Part shown: positions 1-8,377 of the stretch, piece after piece
Numbering within the stretch: the stretch's first letter is position 1
How the letters are laid out: each line of letters starts with the position of its first letter
Origin: JAMQPK01 sp963761975
GTDB lineage: Bacteria; Acidobacteriota; Vicinamibacteria; Vicinamibacterales; JAMQPK01
NCBI GenBank assembly: GCA_963761975.1
Contig: CAVXIR010000002.1
Coordinates: 496,001-560,000, forward strand
Reading direction: 5' to 3'
DNA length: 64,000 nt
Notes under the pieces: generated by a model
The model's input: the letters and a program-made list of their open reading frames with translations, nothing else
Database searches by the model: none
Told to the model about the DNA's origin: nothing
Program-made: the position numbers and the translations under genes

Positions 1-1492
1 CGAGCGACACCTGCGACACGAAGGCCAGGGAAGTGGCCGCGCCTGCCGCGCCGTATGCGCCAAACATCGGTCGCATCGCCACCGGCTGCGGAGTCGGGAT
101 CGACGCGTTCGCATCACCCATCTGAGACCACGCGATGAGGCCGCCCTTGATCACCATGTCGGGCTTGACGCCAAAAAATGCCGGATGCCACAGCACGAGA
201 TCGGCCAGCTTGCCGACCTCAACCGATCCAATCTCGCCGGCGACGCCGTGTGTAATGGCCGGGTTGATCGTGTACTTCGCCACGTACCGCCGGATGCGCA
301 GATTGTCGTTTGCGCTCTGTTCGCCGTGCAGCCGGCCGCGCTGTCGGCGCATTTTGTGGGCGGTCTGCCACGTGCGCGAAATCACCTCGCCGACGCGCCC
401 CATCGCCTGACTGTCGCTCGACATCATGCTGATCGCGCCGAGGTCGTGGAGGATGTCCTCTGCGGCCATCGTCTCGTTGCGGATGCGGCTTTCGGCGAAG
501 GCCACGTCTTCGGGAATGCCCTTGTCGAGGTGATGGCAGACCATCAGCATGTCCAGATGCTCGTCGAGCGTGTTGACGGTCAACGGACGTGACGGATTGG
601 TCGAGCTCGGCAGCACGTTCGACTCGCCGCATACCCGGATGATATCGGGGGCGTGGCCGCCTCCGGCCCCCTCGGTGTGGTAGGTATGAATCGTGCGCCC
701 CTTGAAGGCGGCAATCGAGTCGTCGACGAAGCCAGACTCGTTGAGCGTGTCGGTGTGGAGAGCGATTTGTACATCGTACTGATCCGCGATTGTGAGACTA
801 CAGTCGATGACGGCCGGCGTGGTGCCCCAGTCCTCGTGCAGCTTCAGCCCGACTGCGCCAGCCCGTACCTGTTCGTGCAGACCTTCGGGCATCGAGCTGT
901 TGCCTTTGCCCAGAAAGCCGAAGTTCATCGGCAAGTCGTCCGTTGATTGCAGCATGCGCTCCAGATACCAGGCGCCCGGTGTGCAGGTCGTGGCCCTCGT
1001 GCCGTGGGCGGGGCCGGTGCCGCCGCCGATGAATGTGGTCACCCCGCTCGCCAGCGCGACGTCGATCTGCTGAGGGCAAATGAAGTGGATGTGGGAGTCG
1101 ATCCCGCCGGCCGTCAGGATAAATCCCTCGCCTGCGATCGCCTCGGTCGAAGGGCCGACAACGAGGCTGTGGGAGACTCCGGCCATCACGTCGGGGTTTC
1201 CGGCCTTGCCGATTCCGGCGATGCGCCCGTGCTTGACGCCGACGTCGGCCTTGTAAATGCCGGTCCAATCGACGATGAGCGCGTTGGTGATGACAAGGTC
1301 GAGCGCCCGGTCGTCGCTGACACCCGACATCTGCCCCATCCCGTCGCGCAGCACCTTTCCGCCGCCGAATTTGCACTCGTCCCCGTAGACTGTGTGGTCG
1401 CGTTCCACCTCGGCGACCAGATCGGTATCTGCAAGGCGAACACGGTCGCCCTCGGTCGGGCCGTAAATGGCGGCGTAGTGCCGCCGTGACAT
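1..1492 (-). CDS. ureC: Urease subunit alpha (UreC), C-terminus cut by window edge
   Basis: Catalytic subunit of cytoplasmic nickel urease, hydrolysing urea to ammonia and carbamate. About 497 codons are present from the ATG at 1492; UreC is usually about 570 residues, so roughly 70 C-terminal residues lie beyond position 1. Visible on the minus strand are the N-terminus MSRRHYAAIYGPTEGD, the nickel-binding HIHF pair, the Lys of VGLKLHEDWG that is carbamylated in the family, HTYHTEGAGGGHAPD, the flap motif MVCHHLDKGIPEDVAFAE and the SSDSQAMGRVGEV segment carrying the metal Asp. It lies 8 bp downstream of ureAB in a ureD-ureAB-ureC operon. All catalytic landmarks in the visible part are intact, so I expect an active enzyme. 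Other accessory genes (ureE, F, G) are presumably outside the window. Confidence 0.97.
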   Translation of the reverse strand, partial: MSRRHYAAIYGPTEGDRVRLADTDLVAEVERDHTVYGDECKFGGGKVLRDGMGQMSGVSDDRALDLVITNALIVDWTGIYKADVGVKHGRIAGIGKAGNPDVMAGVSHSLVVGPSTEAIAGEGFILTAGGIDSHIHFICPQQIDVALASGVTTFIGGGTGPAHGTRATTCTPGAWYLERMLQSTDDLPMNFGFLGKGNSSMPEGLHEQVRAGAVGLKLHEDWGTTPAVIDCSLTIADQYDVQIALHTDTLNESGFVDDSIAAFKGRTIHTYHTEGAGGGHAPDIIRVCGESNVLPSSTNPSRPLTVNTLDEHLDMLMVCHHLDKGIPEDVAFAESRIRNETMAAEDILHDLGAISMMSSDSQAMGRVGEVISRTWQTAHKMRRQRGRLHGEQSANDNLRIRRYVAKYTINPAITHGVAGEIGSVEVGKLADLVLWHPAFFGVKPDMVIKGGLIAWSQMGDANASIPTPQPVAMRPMFGAYGAAGAATSLAFVSQVSL

Positions 1493-1500
1493 GCGAGCAC

Positions 1501-2205
1501 TCACAGCAACCCTCCTCGAATAACCCGATTGCCGGCGATTTCGACCAGGGCGACGGTTTTCGTTTCGCCAGGTTCGAATCGCACGGCGGTACCAGCGGGG
1601 ATGTCGAGCCGGCGTCCGGCCGCCGCCACCCGATCGAAGTCGAGCGCGCGATTGGTGAGGGAGAAGTGATAGTGACTGCCGACTTGAATAGGCCGATCGC
1701 CGCAATTGGTCACTCTGATCTGCACCGGTTCGCGCCCTTCGTTGATGACGATCTCGCCGTCGGCCAGCATAATCTCGCCGGGCGTCCGCGGGAATTCCAT
1801 GCTATCTGAGTCAGACCCCCGTACCGACACGGGGGTCTGACCCCGTTGGGGAGGCGTGGGGAGGAAACTGCCATAAAAGGCCAGATTCATGTCACCGTGT
1901 TCGGCCGCGATGGGGTGATGGACCGTCACCAGCTTGGTCCCATCGGGAAACGTCCCCTCGACCTGTACTTCGGCAATCAGCTCCGGCACATGATCCATAA
2001 CGTCGGCGCGGCCAAGCATCTGGCGACCAAGATCCATCAACTCGGCAACGGAGCGGCCGTCGCGAATCAGCTCCATTACCTGCGTGCTGATGAGCGCAAC
2101 GGCCTCGGGATAGTTCAGGCGGAGGCCGCGCGCCAGGCGTTTCTGTGCGATATAGCCCGCTTGATGCAGGGCGAGCTTGTCGAGCTCGTACGGCGTCAGA
2201 TGCAT
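1501..2205 (-). CDS. ureAB: Fused urease gamma-beta subunit (UreAB)
   Basis: Structural urease subunit of 234 residues joining a gamma domain (residues 1 to about 100, MHLTPYELDKLALHQAG) to a beta domain (from about 130, EIMLADGEIVINEGREP, ending in the beta-type TKTVALVEIAGNRVIRGG). The frame stays open for 57 codons upstream, but the ATG at 2205 matches the conserved UreA N-terminus and lies 4 bp after ureD. The inter-domain linker is unusual: about 15 residues (GQTPVSVRGSDSDS region) are encoded by a perfect 13-bp inverted repeat, listed separately, of a family that also occurs in tamB and uraD here. Gamma-beta fusions are known in other bacteria such as Helicobacter; the palindrome-encoded linker is the odd part. 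Confidence 0.95.
   Translation of the reverse strand: MHLTPYELDKLALHQAGYIAQKRLARGLRLNYPEAVALISTQVMELIRDGRSVAELMDLGRQMLGRADVMDHVPELIAEVQVEGTFPDGTKLVTVHHPIAAEHGDMNLAFYGSFLPTPPQRGQTPVSVRGSDSDSMEFPRTPGEIMLADGEIVINEGREPVQIRVTNCGDRPIQVGSHYHFSLTNRALDFDRVAAAGRRLDIPAGTAVRFEPGETKTVALVEIAGNRVIRGGLL
1810..1841 (-). repeat. In-frame palindromic element inside ureAB
   Basis: Perfect inverted repeat: GTCAGACCCCCGT at 1810-1822, 6-nt loop, ACGGGGGTCTGAC at 1829-1841, with a further CCCC after it. It encodes the linker between the gamma and beta domains. The same GGGGTCNGACCCC...GTACGGGGG design recurs on the coding strand inside uraD (51678-51717) and, degenerate, inside tamB (28532-28577), in the same reading frame each time. 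Confidence 0.85.
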
Positions 2206-2209
2206 AGCG

Positions 2210-3061
2210 TCACCATTTTCTGCTCCAGAGATCGTCGCCGACGAGTGGCGACAGAAACGCGAGATGTTCGACGAGCACGCGCCGCACCTGCTCAACATCG
2301 ACGCCGGCCATCCGCAGCAGAGCGCCGCCATCACGTAGCGCGCTGCCGGACACCACAAGGTTGGCATTCGGCTCAACGGCGAGCTGCGACGTTCGGGTCA
2401 GGAGGCCGGTTGCCGCATCCGTGACGAGCGGTCCGGTGATGATCGCTGTCAGGAAGACGTTGAAACGGCCCATGCGGTCGGCGACTGAATCGAGATTCGG
2501 CTCGAGTACCAGCGCATCGAAGAAGATCGGCCGCCCGTCACGCGTGATGTTGAATCGGCTCTCATACCGAAAAAATGCCCAGCGTTCGCCGTTGGCATGG
2601 CGGCCCGACGTCATCCAGTCCACCATCACGAGAGTGCTGTCCGGATGCAAGTCATATTGGTGCATCTGCGTGAAGTCGGCATCCGCAAAACACACAACGG
2701 GATCGGGCACGACGGCAAAGAGTGCCCGCTCGTGCACGGTCGCAGTGATGGACTGTCTTGAAGGCCGCAGCGATCGATACACCTTCGTTGACGCCTGCGT
2801 CGTCAGCATCGCGCGCGCACCCGGGGTCACTTCGGCCGTCAAATGGATGTGGTCGCCTCCGACGAGTCCGCCCCCGAGCGTCGCAGCGTACACCCAGCAC
2901 GTCTCGCCATGCGAGCTCGTCTCAATCAGCTTCGCGGGGTTCGTCGCAAATGCTCGTGCGAGGTAGGTTTCGTTTCCGCGGCGAGAAAATGTCAAATGTG
3001 CCGTGCCCGCGCGCGCCATCGTGAAAGTCGTCACAGCCGCGCGCGATTCTAGCTGATACAC
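2210..3061 (-). CDS. ureD: Urease accessory protein UreD/UreH
   Basis: Chaperone that binds apo-urease and, with UreF and UreG, helps deliver nickel and CO2 to the active site. Family features seen: LGGGLVGGDHIHLTAEV near residues 63-80, STKVYRS, and an MHQYDLHPDSTLVMVDW block. The length of 283 residues is typical. The GTG at 3061 is the longest start; an ATG at 3019 (MARAGTAHL) is a plausible alternative because family similarity begins there and neither start has a clear Shine-Dalgarno. It is the first gene of the minus-strand urease operon and ends 4 bp before ureAB. Confidence 0.93.
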   Translation of the reverse strand: MYQLESRAAVTTFTMARAGTAHLTFSRRGNETYLARAFATNPAKLIETSSHGETCWVYAATLGGGLVGGDHIHLTAEVTPGARAMLTTQASTKVYRSLRPSRQSITATVHERALFAVVPDPVVCFADADFTQMHQYDLHPDSTLVMVDWMTSGRHANGERWAFFRYESRFNITRDGRPIFFDALVLEPNLDSVADRMGRFNVFLTAIITGPLVTDAATGLLTRTSQLAVEPNANLVVSGSALRDGGALLRMAGVDVEQVRRVLVEHLAFLSPLVGDDLWSRKW

Positions 3062-3185
3062 AAGTCAAGATCGCGTTCTCTGAACGACGTTCAGGATTGT
3101 CGGATTGGAATACAGCCGAAATCGCTGCGGGAGTGTTTTTTGCCGCAATCCCGAAGAAACGCCCCCGGAGTCATTTCGCTCGTAC

Positions 3186-3201
3186 CGGCAGGGCAATTGC
3201 A
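3186..3201 (+). promoter_or_regulatory. Candidate sigma54 (-24/-12) promoter before the LPKTS protein gene
   Basis: CGGCAGGGCAATTGCA matches 10 of 12 specified bases of TGGCACGNNNNTTGCW, with GG and GC exactly 10 bp apart. The predicted transcript start (about 3212) falls just before the Shine-Dalgarno GGAGGA and the ATG at 3227. The motif and spacing are seen; activity is inferred. Confidence 0.55.
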
Positions 3202-3226
3202 CCGTCAGAGGGACGGAGGACTGAAA

Positions 3227-3928
3227 ATGTTGAGTAAAAGATTGATCACTTCCGTCTGTGCCGCGACGATGCTGACGGCGATGTCAGCAGCGCCGGCGCG
3301 CGCGCAGGGCGGCCCCATGGATGCGCGCACGGAATTCACCTTCAATCGGCCCGTCGAGCTGCCGAATGTGACGCTGCCCCCTGGCACCTACATCTTCCGC
3401 TTCGTCGATGCGACGACCGGTAAGAAAGTGATGCAGGTGCAGGCGAAAGATGCCAGCAACAAGACGTACGGAATGTTCATGACTATCACGGCCCAGCGCC
3501 CGAAGGCGTCCGATAATGCCGAGCTTCGCTTTCTCGAGACCCCTGCTGGCCAGCCTGCTGCGGTAAAAACGTGGTGGTATCCGGGCAATACCATCGGCCG
3601 CGAGTTCATCTATCCGAAGTCCCAGGCGCGCCGACTCGCCAAGGCGACGAACGAACCCGTGCTCGCGGCGAAGGCCGAGAGTGTGACGAGCGAGGAACGG
3701 ACGGATCTGGCTTACGTGGCGCCAAGCGGTCAGGAAACGCCATTGACCGATGAGCAGCTAGTTGATCGGGCCGCGAACACGCCGCCGGTTGGCGCGACGG
3801 CGGCGCCGGCACAGCAAGGCACCATGGCGCGAGCGAGTCTGCCGAAGACGAGCACGCCGCTGGCCGGGATCGGCCTCGTTGGGCTGCTTTCACTCCTGGG
3901 TGCTGCCGCGCTCAGATTCCGGGCGTAA
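3227..3928 (+). CDS. Exported surface protein with C-terminal LPKTS sorting-like signal
   Basis: Protein of 233 residues. The frame extends 29 codons upstream, but the ATG at 3227 has GGAGGA in front and opens a clear signal peptide (MLSKRLITS... cleaved near APARAQ). The mature part is a probable beta-rich domain. The C-terminus has the tripartite shape of a sortase substrate: LPKTS at residues 205-209, a hydrophobic stretch, and a short basic tail (RFRA). A sortase is encoded two genes downstream, so covalent anchoring or processing is a reasonable inference, though a Gram-negative acceptor is unknown. Alternatively the tail may only be a membrane anchor. A sigma54-like site lies immediately upstream. 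Confidence 0.85.
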   Translation: MLSKRLITSVCAATMLTAMSAAPARAQGGPMDARTEFTFNRPVELPNVTLPPGTYIFRFVDATTGKKVMQVQAKDASNKTYGMFMTITAQRPKASDNAELRFLETPAGQPAAVKTWWYPGNTIGREFIYPKSQARRLAKATNEPVLAAKAESVTSEERTDLAYVAPSGQETPLTDEQLVDRAANTPPVGATAAPAQQGTMARASLPKTSTPLAGIGLVGLLSLLGAAALRFRA

Positions 3929-3990
3929 CATAACATGACTGGTCCCTGGGCCATGGGCGTCTGTCCATGGTCCTTGGTCGGTCATGGTCG

Positions 3991-4947
3991 ATGGTCATGA
4001 GGCGATTTCTTTCGCTTACGTGTGCGGCGGTATTACTCGTGAGCTTCCCCGGCCACGCGCAGGAGCCCGAGCTCAAACCGCATTTTTCTTCGCAATCCGA
4101 ACTGGTGGTCCTGCACGTGGCCGTCAGAGATCGAAAGGGCGGCTATGTCGGCGGGCTCGGCCGGGAATCGTTCCGCGTCTCGGAAAACAGACGTCCGCAG
4201 GAGATCAGCTTCTTCAACAGCCAGGATGCCCCGGTGACCGTCGGCCTGCTGATCGACAGTAGCGGCAGTATGCAGCCGAACCGAGACCTGGTGATCGCGG
4301 CAAGCCTCGGGTTCTCGAAATCCATGAACCCGCAGGACGAATTCTTCGTGCTGGGCTTCAACGAGCAGATTCATGCGCCGCTGCCCCCGGACAAACCATT
4401 CACGCAAAGCGAGCCGATATTGCGTGTGGCGCTCGTGCAGGCGATCACGGCGCGCGGACAGACGGCCATCTACAATGCCGTCAACGCCGGGCTGGATTAC
4501 GTGCAGAAGGGCGGACACCCGCGACAGGTGCTCATTGTCGTGAGCGATGGCGGCGACAACGCCAGCGCCACGACTCGCGCGCACGTGCTCGCACACGCGC
4601 AGGCATCCAACGCCGTGATTTACACGATCGCGCTGGTCGATCCGATGGATCCAGAGGCCGACCCTGGTTTCCTCAGCCAGTTGTCCGAAGCAACCGGCGG
4701 TGTGGCGTTCCGGCCCAGGAACGCCGGCGAAATCGACGAGATCCTTCAGCGCGTCGCGCGCGACATTCGTAACATGTACACCATTGGGTACGTTCCCGCA
4801 GACGCCAAGGTTGCCAAGCGCGGCGCGAAAGACGACCTGCGTCGCGTCCACGTCGATGTGAGGCTGCCTACCGGGCAGAAGCTTGCCGTCCGAACCCGAC
4901 GCGCGTATCTCGCGGGTGCGGAAGAAACGCAGTCCAATGAGCAGTAA
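3991..4947 (+). CDS. Exported von Willebrand factor A protein, VWFA-related acidobacterial type
   Basis: About 318 residues with a signal peptide (MRRFLSLTCAAVLLVS...GHAQ) and one VWA domain. The metal-ion-dependent adhesion motif is visible as LLIDSSGSM (residues about 84-92), with TAIYNAV and VSDGGDN completing the site, and the N-terminal module matches the acidobacterial VWFA-related family (LVVLHVAVRDRKGG, FRVSENRRPQEI). Starts at 3991, 3997 or 3967 are possible; none has a strong Shine-Dalgarno. Its last codons overlap the sortase start by 11 bp, so the two are translationally coupled. The likely role is an envelope adhesin or scaffold; the ligand is unknown. Confidence 0.88.
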   Translation: MVMRRFLSLTCAAVLLVSFPGHAQEPELKPHFSSQSELVVLHVAVRDRKGGYVGGLGRESFRVSENRRPQEISFFNSQDAPVTVGLLIDSSGSMQPNRDLVIAASLGFSKSMNPQDEFFVLGFNEQIHAPLPPDKPFTQSEPILRVALVQAITARGQTAIYNAVNAGLDYVQKGGHPRQVLIVVSDGGDNASATTRAHVLAHAQASNAVIYTIALVDPMDPEADPGFLSQLSEATGGVAFRPRNAGEIDEILQRVARDIRNMYTIGYVPADAKVAKRGAKDDLRRVHVDVRLPTGQKLAVRTRRAYLAGAEETQSNEQ

Positions 4948-5578
4948 TCGTGTCCGGCCCCTGAATACCTGGGTGCAGATGTCGCTCATCGTATTCGGCG
5001 TGGCGTGCGTCATCTTCTACGGCGCCGTTACGGTGAATACGTGGCGATATCAGCGCGACGCAAAAGTCCGCGTCGAGAAGATGGTGACGATCGATCGGCC
5101 ACCGTCAGTGCAGAAGAGTTTGCCCGATGCATCTCGGCTGAAGACCGGCGAGGTGATCGGCCGGATCGATATTCCGCGAGTGAAGTTGTCGGCCGCGGTG
5201 GCCGAAGGCGACGATGAAAAGACGCTACAGACCGCCGTTGGGCACCTTCCCGATACACCGCTGCCGTGGCACCGGTGGGGGAACGTCGCGCTTGCCGCGC
5301 ACCGCGACGGCTTGTTTCGTCAGCTCGAAAAAATCGAGCTGAAAGACGAGGTGCGCGTCATCACTCCGCGCGGTGAGTATCACTACCGCGTCAGCAAAAC
5401 GCAGATTGTCGATCCGCATGATGTGTGGGTGCTCGCGCCAACCAAAACACCGACCATCACGTTGATCACATGTTATCCGTTCTCGTTCGTGGGCAATGCT
5501 CCCCGGCGATTCATCGTCCAAGCGGAGTTGATTGGTCACGTTACGGGTTCGGTGCTGACGGGAACCGTGGTGCGTTAA
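4937..5578 (+). CDS. Sortase family transpeptidase (class D-like)
   Basis: Membrane-anchored cysteine transpeptidase of 213 residues. There is one N-terminal membrane segment (about 13-33), then a sortase barrel with His122 in GNVALAAHRDG, catalytic Cys179 in TLITCYPF and Arg190/191 in NAPRRFIV, giving a complete His-Cys-Arg triad. The ATG at 4937 lies inside the end of the VWA gene; an upstream in-frame ATG at 4883 is less likely. The substrate is probably the LPKTS-tailed protein at 3227, in the same gene group. Sortases are mostly Gram-positive; sporadic Gram-negative examples exist and the acceptor molecule there is not settled. Confidence 0.92.
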   Translation: MSSNRVRPLNTWVQMSLIVFGVACVIFYGAVTVNTWRYQRDAKVRVEKMVTIDRPPSVQKSLPDASRLKTGEVIGRIDIPRVKLSAAVAEGDDEKTLQTAVGHLPDTPLPWHRWGNVALAAHRDGLFRQLEKIELKDEVRVITPRGEYHYRVSKTQIVDPHDVWVLAPTKTPTITLITCYPFSFVGNAPRRFIVQAELIGHVTGSVLTGTVVR

Positions 5579-5612
5579 GAAAAAAAGGGGACATCCGACC
5601 TCTTTTTCGGCC
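5579..5612 (+). terminator. A/T-flanked hairpin after the sortase gene
   Basis: AAAAAAAGGGG, a short loop, then CCTCTTTTT form an imperfect stem ending in a T-run directly after the sortase stop codon. It has the shape of a Rho-independent terminator, although the stem mixes A-T and G-C pairs and may also be a dispersed repeat. Confidence 0.5.
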
Positions 5613-5664
5613 GTTGCATCCCGCTACAAGAAAGCCGTTCTGTCAACGATCGAGACAATTTGTC

Positions 5665-5680
5665 TGGCACATTTGATGCT
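5665..5680 (+). promoter_or_regulatory. Candidate sigma54 promoter before the glycine-zipper gene
   Basis: TGGCACATTTGATGCT has a perfect -24 element (TGGCAC) and a -12 element with one mismatch (ATGCT), with GG-N10-GC spacing exact; 10 of 12 specified bases match. The predicted start (about 5691) lies 5 nt before the AAGGAG that serves the ATG at 5709. Confidence 0.6.
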
Positions 5681-5708
5681 CCCTTCCAGGGCATGAAGGA
5701 GAGCTGTG

Positions 5709-6341
5709 ATGAGAATGACAAGCGCAACGGCGATCCTCTTTTGCGCGATGGTCGTCGCGCCCGCGGTGGTGCCATCGAACGCAGCCGCACAGGGAATTCT
5801 CAACCGCGTGGCGACGCGTGAGGTGACGCTGCGAGCCGGGACGCCCCTGCCTGTCGTCATGGACACGGCGGTCGCCTCGAGTACGAGCCGGGTTGAGCAG
5901 CCCGTGCGCGCGCATTTGTCTCGCGACGTGCGTCTGGACGACGAAGTTGTCCTTCCGGCCGGCAGCGAGTTGTACGGAACTGTCACCGCCGTTCGACGAC
6001 CTGGCAAGGTGAAGGGCCGTTCGTACATTGCGGTGCGCCTGACGACGCTCGTGCCGAAGGGCAGCAACGAGCGTTACAGTATCGATACCGGGCGCATTGC
6101 GCGGACCGGCAGAGCGACCAAGAAAAAGGACGCGATGAAGATCGGTATCCCCGCGGCGGGCGGAGCAGCGGTGGGTGCGCTAATCGGCGGCAAGAAAGGC
6201 GCGCTCATCGGCGCCGGTGCGGCCGGCGGCGCCGGGACAGCCGTGGTGCTGTCCACGCGCGGTGAGGATGTTGGAATCGGCCGTGGCGCGCCCCTTACGT
6301 TGCGGCTCGCTTCGCCCGTCAGCGTGCGAGTGCGAAGGTAG
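5709..6341 (+). CDS. Exported glycine-zipper envelope protein
   Basis: Protein of 210 residues with a signal peptide (MRMTSATAILFCAMVV...NAAAQG). The middle (about 65-120) is a small beta-domain (VRAHLSRDVRLDDEVVLP, GSELYGTVTAV) resembling TrbI/conjugal-type or SH3-like folds. Residues about 148-180 form a Gly/Ala-rich zipper (AAGGAAVGALIGGKKGALIG) that could insert in or pack against a membrane. A GTG at 5706 is also in frame, but the ATG at 5709 has better spacing from AAGGAG. It follows the sortase gene but has its own sigma54-like promoter. Function not recognised beyond an envelope role. Confidence 0.8.
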   Translation: MRMTSATAILFCAMVVAPAVVPSNAAAQGILNRVATREVTLRAGTPLPVVMDTAVASSTSRVEQPVRAHLSRDVRLDDEVVLPAGSELYGTVTAVRRPGKVKGRSYIAVRLTTLVPKGSNERYSIDTGRIARTGRATKKKDAMKIGIPAAGGAAVGALIGGKKGALIGAGAAGGAGTAVVLSTRGEDVGIGRGAPLTLRLASPVSVRVRR

Positions 6342-6351
6342 GGGAGGGTGG

Positions 6352-6520
6352 AAGTGAAGTAGGAAGTAGGAAGTAAGAAGTAGGAAGTAAGAAGTAGAAA
6401 CGTAAAGATGGCGAAGCAATAGGTAAAAGTGAGGCGGAGAAGGCAAACTAAGTTATAACTGGCACGCTGACGTCATTTTTTACTTTTTACTTCTTACTTT
6501 TTACTTCTTACTTTTACTGA
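6352..6520. repeat. Paired A/G-rich and T/C-rich tandem tracts
   Basis: The 6352-6400 tract repeats AAGTAGGAAGTA/AAGAAGTA units, and the 6476-6520 tract repeats the complement TTACTTCTTACTTTT. Together they form a long inverted repeat about 80 bp apart across the only intergenic space before the kinase gene. No ORF here; a stem-loop repeat that could end the upstream transcript is possible. Confidence 0.7.
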
Positions 6521-6534
6521 TTTACCTACACCCC

Positions 6535-8370
6535 GTGTCTCTGCAAGCGTTCCTCGAGTGGTTTACGCAAGGCTCCATCGTGGTCCTGGCCGGCCTTATG
6601 GTGGTCCAGTGGGCGCGATGGCGGGATCGCGTCTCGCTCGATATCTGTCTCGTGTTCGGTTCGCTCGCCGTTCTGCTCATCCTCGAACGATCGTTCCGCC
6701 TCGCACAGATTCAAGCGCCGTGGATGCGGCCGCTCGGCATCAGCGTTTTTCTGCTGCACCCGTATCTGCTGCTGCGCGTGGTCTCCCATTTCCATCCGGT
6801 CTCGCGCGGCTTCTTCCGCGCCGCATCGATCGGCGTCGCGATTTCGCTGCTCGTCGCCTGGATTTCCGAGTGGCCGTTCCGATCGCCGCTGCTCGTGCTG
6901 TTTTCGGTCCTCTACTTCGTGTGGCTGCTGTTCTACGTCGCCTTTGCCTTTCGCCGTGGCGCGAAAGCCGCCGGCGGCGTGACGCACTGGCGCATGAAGC
7001 ACGCGGCGCTCGGCGCCATGCTGCTGGCGTTCGTCTTTCTGCTTGCGGCGCTCATGGGTGTGATGCCGGCCGTGCGGGATGTGATGGCTGCGTTGATTCC
7101 GATCGCGGCACTGGGTGCGGCGCTGAACTACTACTTCGCGTTTGCACCGCCTTCGCAGCTCAGGCGCCTGTGGCAATCGTCCGAGCTGTACGGCTTTCTC
7201 GCCGGGCGTGCGCTCAAGGGCGGTTTGCCGTCGCAAACCGACCTGCTCAATCGCGTGTGCTCGTTTGTCGTTCCGACCGTCGGCGCCACCGGGGCCTCGG
7301 CGGCTTTGTGGGATGAGCAGTCCCAGCAGCTCGTCGTCGCGGTGAGCCGGTGGGGGTATCTCGAGCCGGGCCGGCCGGTTCCCGAAGGACGGCTGCTCGA
7401 TGCCTGGCGGACGAACGACGCGATGCTGGTCAGGGAATACGAGTGGGTCCTTCCCGGCGGGGAGCCCGGCAGTGTGTATGTCGTGCCGATCCCCTGCGAG
7501 GTCGGCCCGCGCGGTCTGTTGTTTGTCGTCCTGCCAAAAGCCGCACTCTTTGTCGATGACGATCTCTCGCTGCTGCGCGTCTGCTGCAACGAAACCGCCG
7601 TGCAGCTCGACAACGCGATGATGCGCGAGCGGCAGCAGTCGCTCATCGGCGAGCTGGGCGATCGGAGCGATCAGCTGGCGGCCGTCAACAAAGAGCTGGA
7701 AGCGTTTTCCTACTCCGTCTCACACGATCTTCGCGCGCCAGTGCGCCACATTGCCGGCTTTACCGAGCTGCTGCAGAAGTCGCCCGGTCCCGATCTTGAT
7801 GACACGCGGCGGCGCTACCTGCGTGTCATTGCTGAGAGCGCCGTGAAGATGGGCGAGCTCATTGACTCGCTTCTGGTATTCTCGCGCATGGGGCGCACCG
7901 AGATGTCTCACACGCGCGTCGACCTGAATGCCATCGTGCGGCAGGCTCAGCGCGACGTCATGCAGGGAGAGCCGTCGAGATCGGTCAATTGGGTCATCGC
8001 GCCGCTGCCGGCAGTGCCGGGAGATTCCAACATGCTGCAGCTGGCCTTCACCAACCTGCTCTCGAACGCGCTGAAGTACTCGCGGAATCGTGACGACGCG
8101 CGAATCGAAGTCGGCTGTCAGAACGGATCGGGCGCCGAATCCGTTGTATTCGTGAGAGACAACGGCGTCGGCTTCGACATGGCGTACGCGAACAGATTGT
8201 TCGGCGTCTTTCAGCGGCTGCACCGCACGGAAGACTTCGAAGGTACCGGCATCGGGCTCGCCAACGTCCAGCGGATCGTTGCAAGGCATGGCGGAAGGGT
8301 GTGGGCGGAAGCCGAACTCGGGAAGGGTGCGACGTTCTACGTGGCGCTGCCCAGGGAAAGGCAACATTAA
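6535..8370 (+). CDS. Membrane sensor histidine kinase with GAF-like domain
   Basis: Protein of 611 residues from a GTG start. Residues 1 to about 200 contain roughly seven hydrophobic helices, a GAF-like region follows (about 225-365), then a coiled linker and a kinase core. The phosphoacceptor is His397 in FSYSVSHDLRAPVRHI, the phytochrome-type H-box. The N-box NLLSNALKYS, G1 RDNGVGFD and G2 GTGIGLANVQRIVARHGG are all intact. No response regulator is adjacent; the next gene, 7 bp on, encodes an octaheme cytochrome, so it may signal to an unlinked regulator. The signal sensed is unknown. Confidence 0.9.
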   Translation: MSLQAFLEWFTQGSIVVLAGLMVVQWARWRDRVSLDICLVFGSLAVLLILERSFRLAQIQAPWMRPLGISVFLLHPYLLLRVVSHFHPVSRGFFRAASIGVAISLLVAWISEWPFRSPLLVLFSVLYFVWLLFYVAFAFRRGAKAAGGVTHWRMKHAALGAMLLAFVFLLAALMGVMPAVRDVMAALIPIAALGAALNYYFAFAPPSQLRRLWQSSELYGFLAGRALKGGLPSQTDLLNRVCSFVVPTVGATGASAALWDEQSQQLVVAVSRWGYLEPGRPVPEGRLLDAWRTNDAMLVREYEWVLPGGEPGSVYVVPIPCEVGPRGLLFVVLPKAALFVDDDLSLLRVCCNETAVQLDNAMMRERQQSLIGELGDRSDQLAAVNKELEAFSYSVSHDLRAPVRHIAGFTELLQKSPGPDLDDTRRRYLRVIAESAVKMGELIDSLLVFSRMGRTEMSHTRVDLNAIVRQAQRDVMQGEPSRSVNWVIAPLPAVPGDSNMLQLAFTNLLSNALKYSRNRDDARIEVGCQNGSGAESVVFVRDNGVGFDMAYANRLFGVFQRLHRTEDFEGTGIGLANVQRIVARHGGRVWAEAELGKGATFYVALPRERQH

Positions 8371-8377
8371 CCGGCTT

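Noticed and set aside
1575..1600. GGTTCGAATC-like T-arm suggesting a tRNA
   Set aside because: It lies in the ureAB coding region and no cloverleaf can be folded around it.
4033..5013. 326-residue minus-strand frame antisense to the VWA gene
   Set aside because: Equal in length to the real gene only through codon bias; the plus strand has a signal peptide and VWA motif.
6352..6520. Tandem tracts considered as a CRISPR array
   Set aside because: The units are simple A/G or T/C repeats without unique spacers and no cas genes are near.
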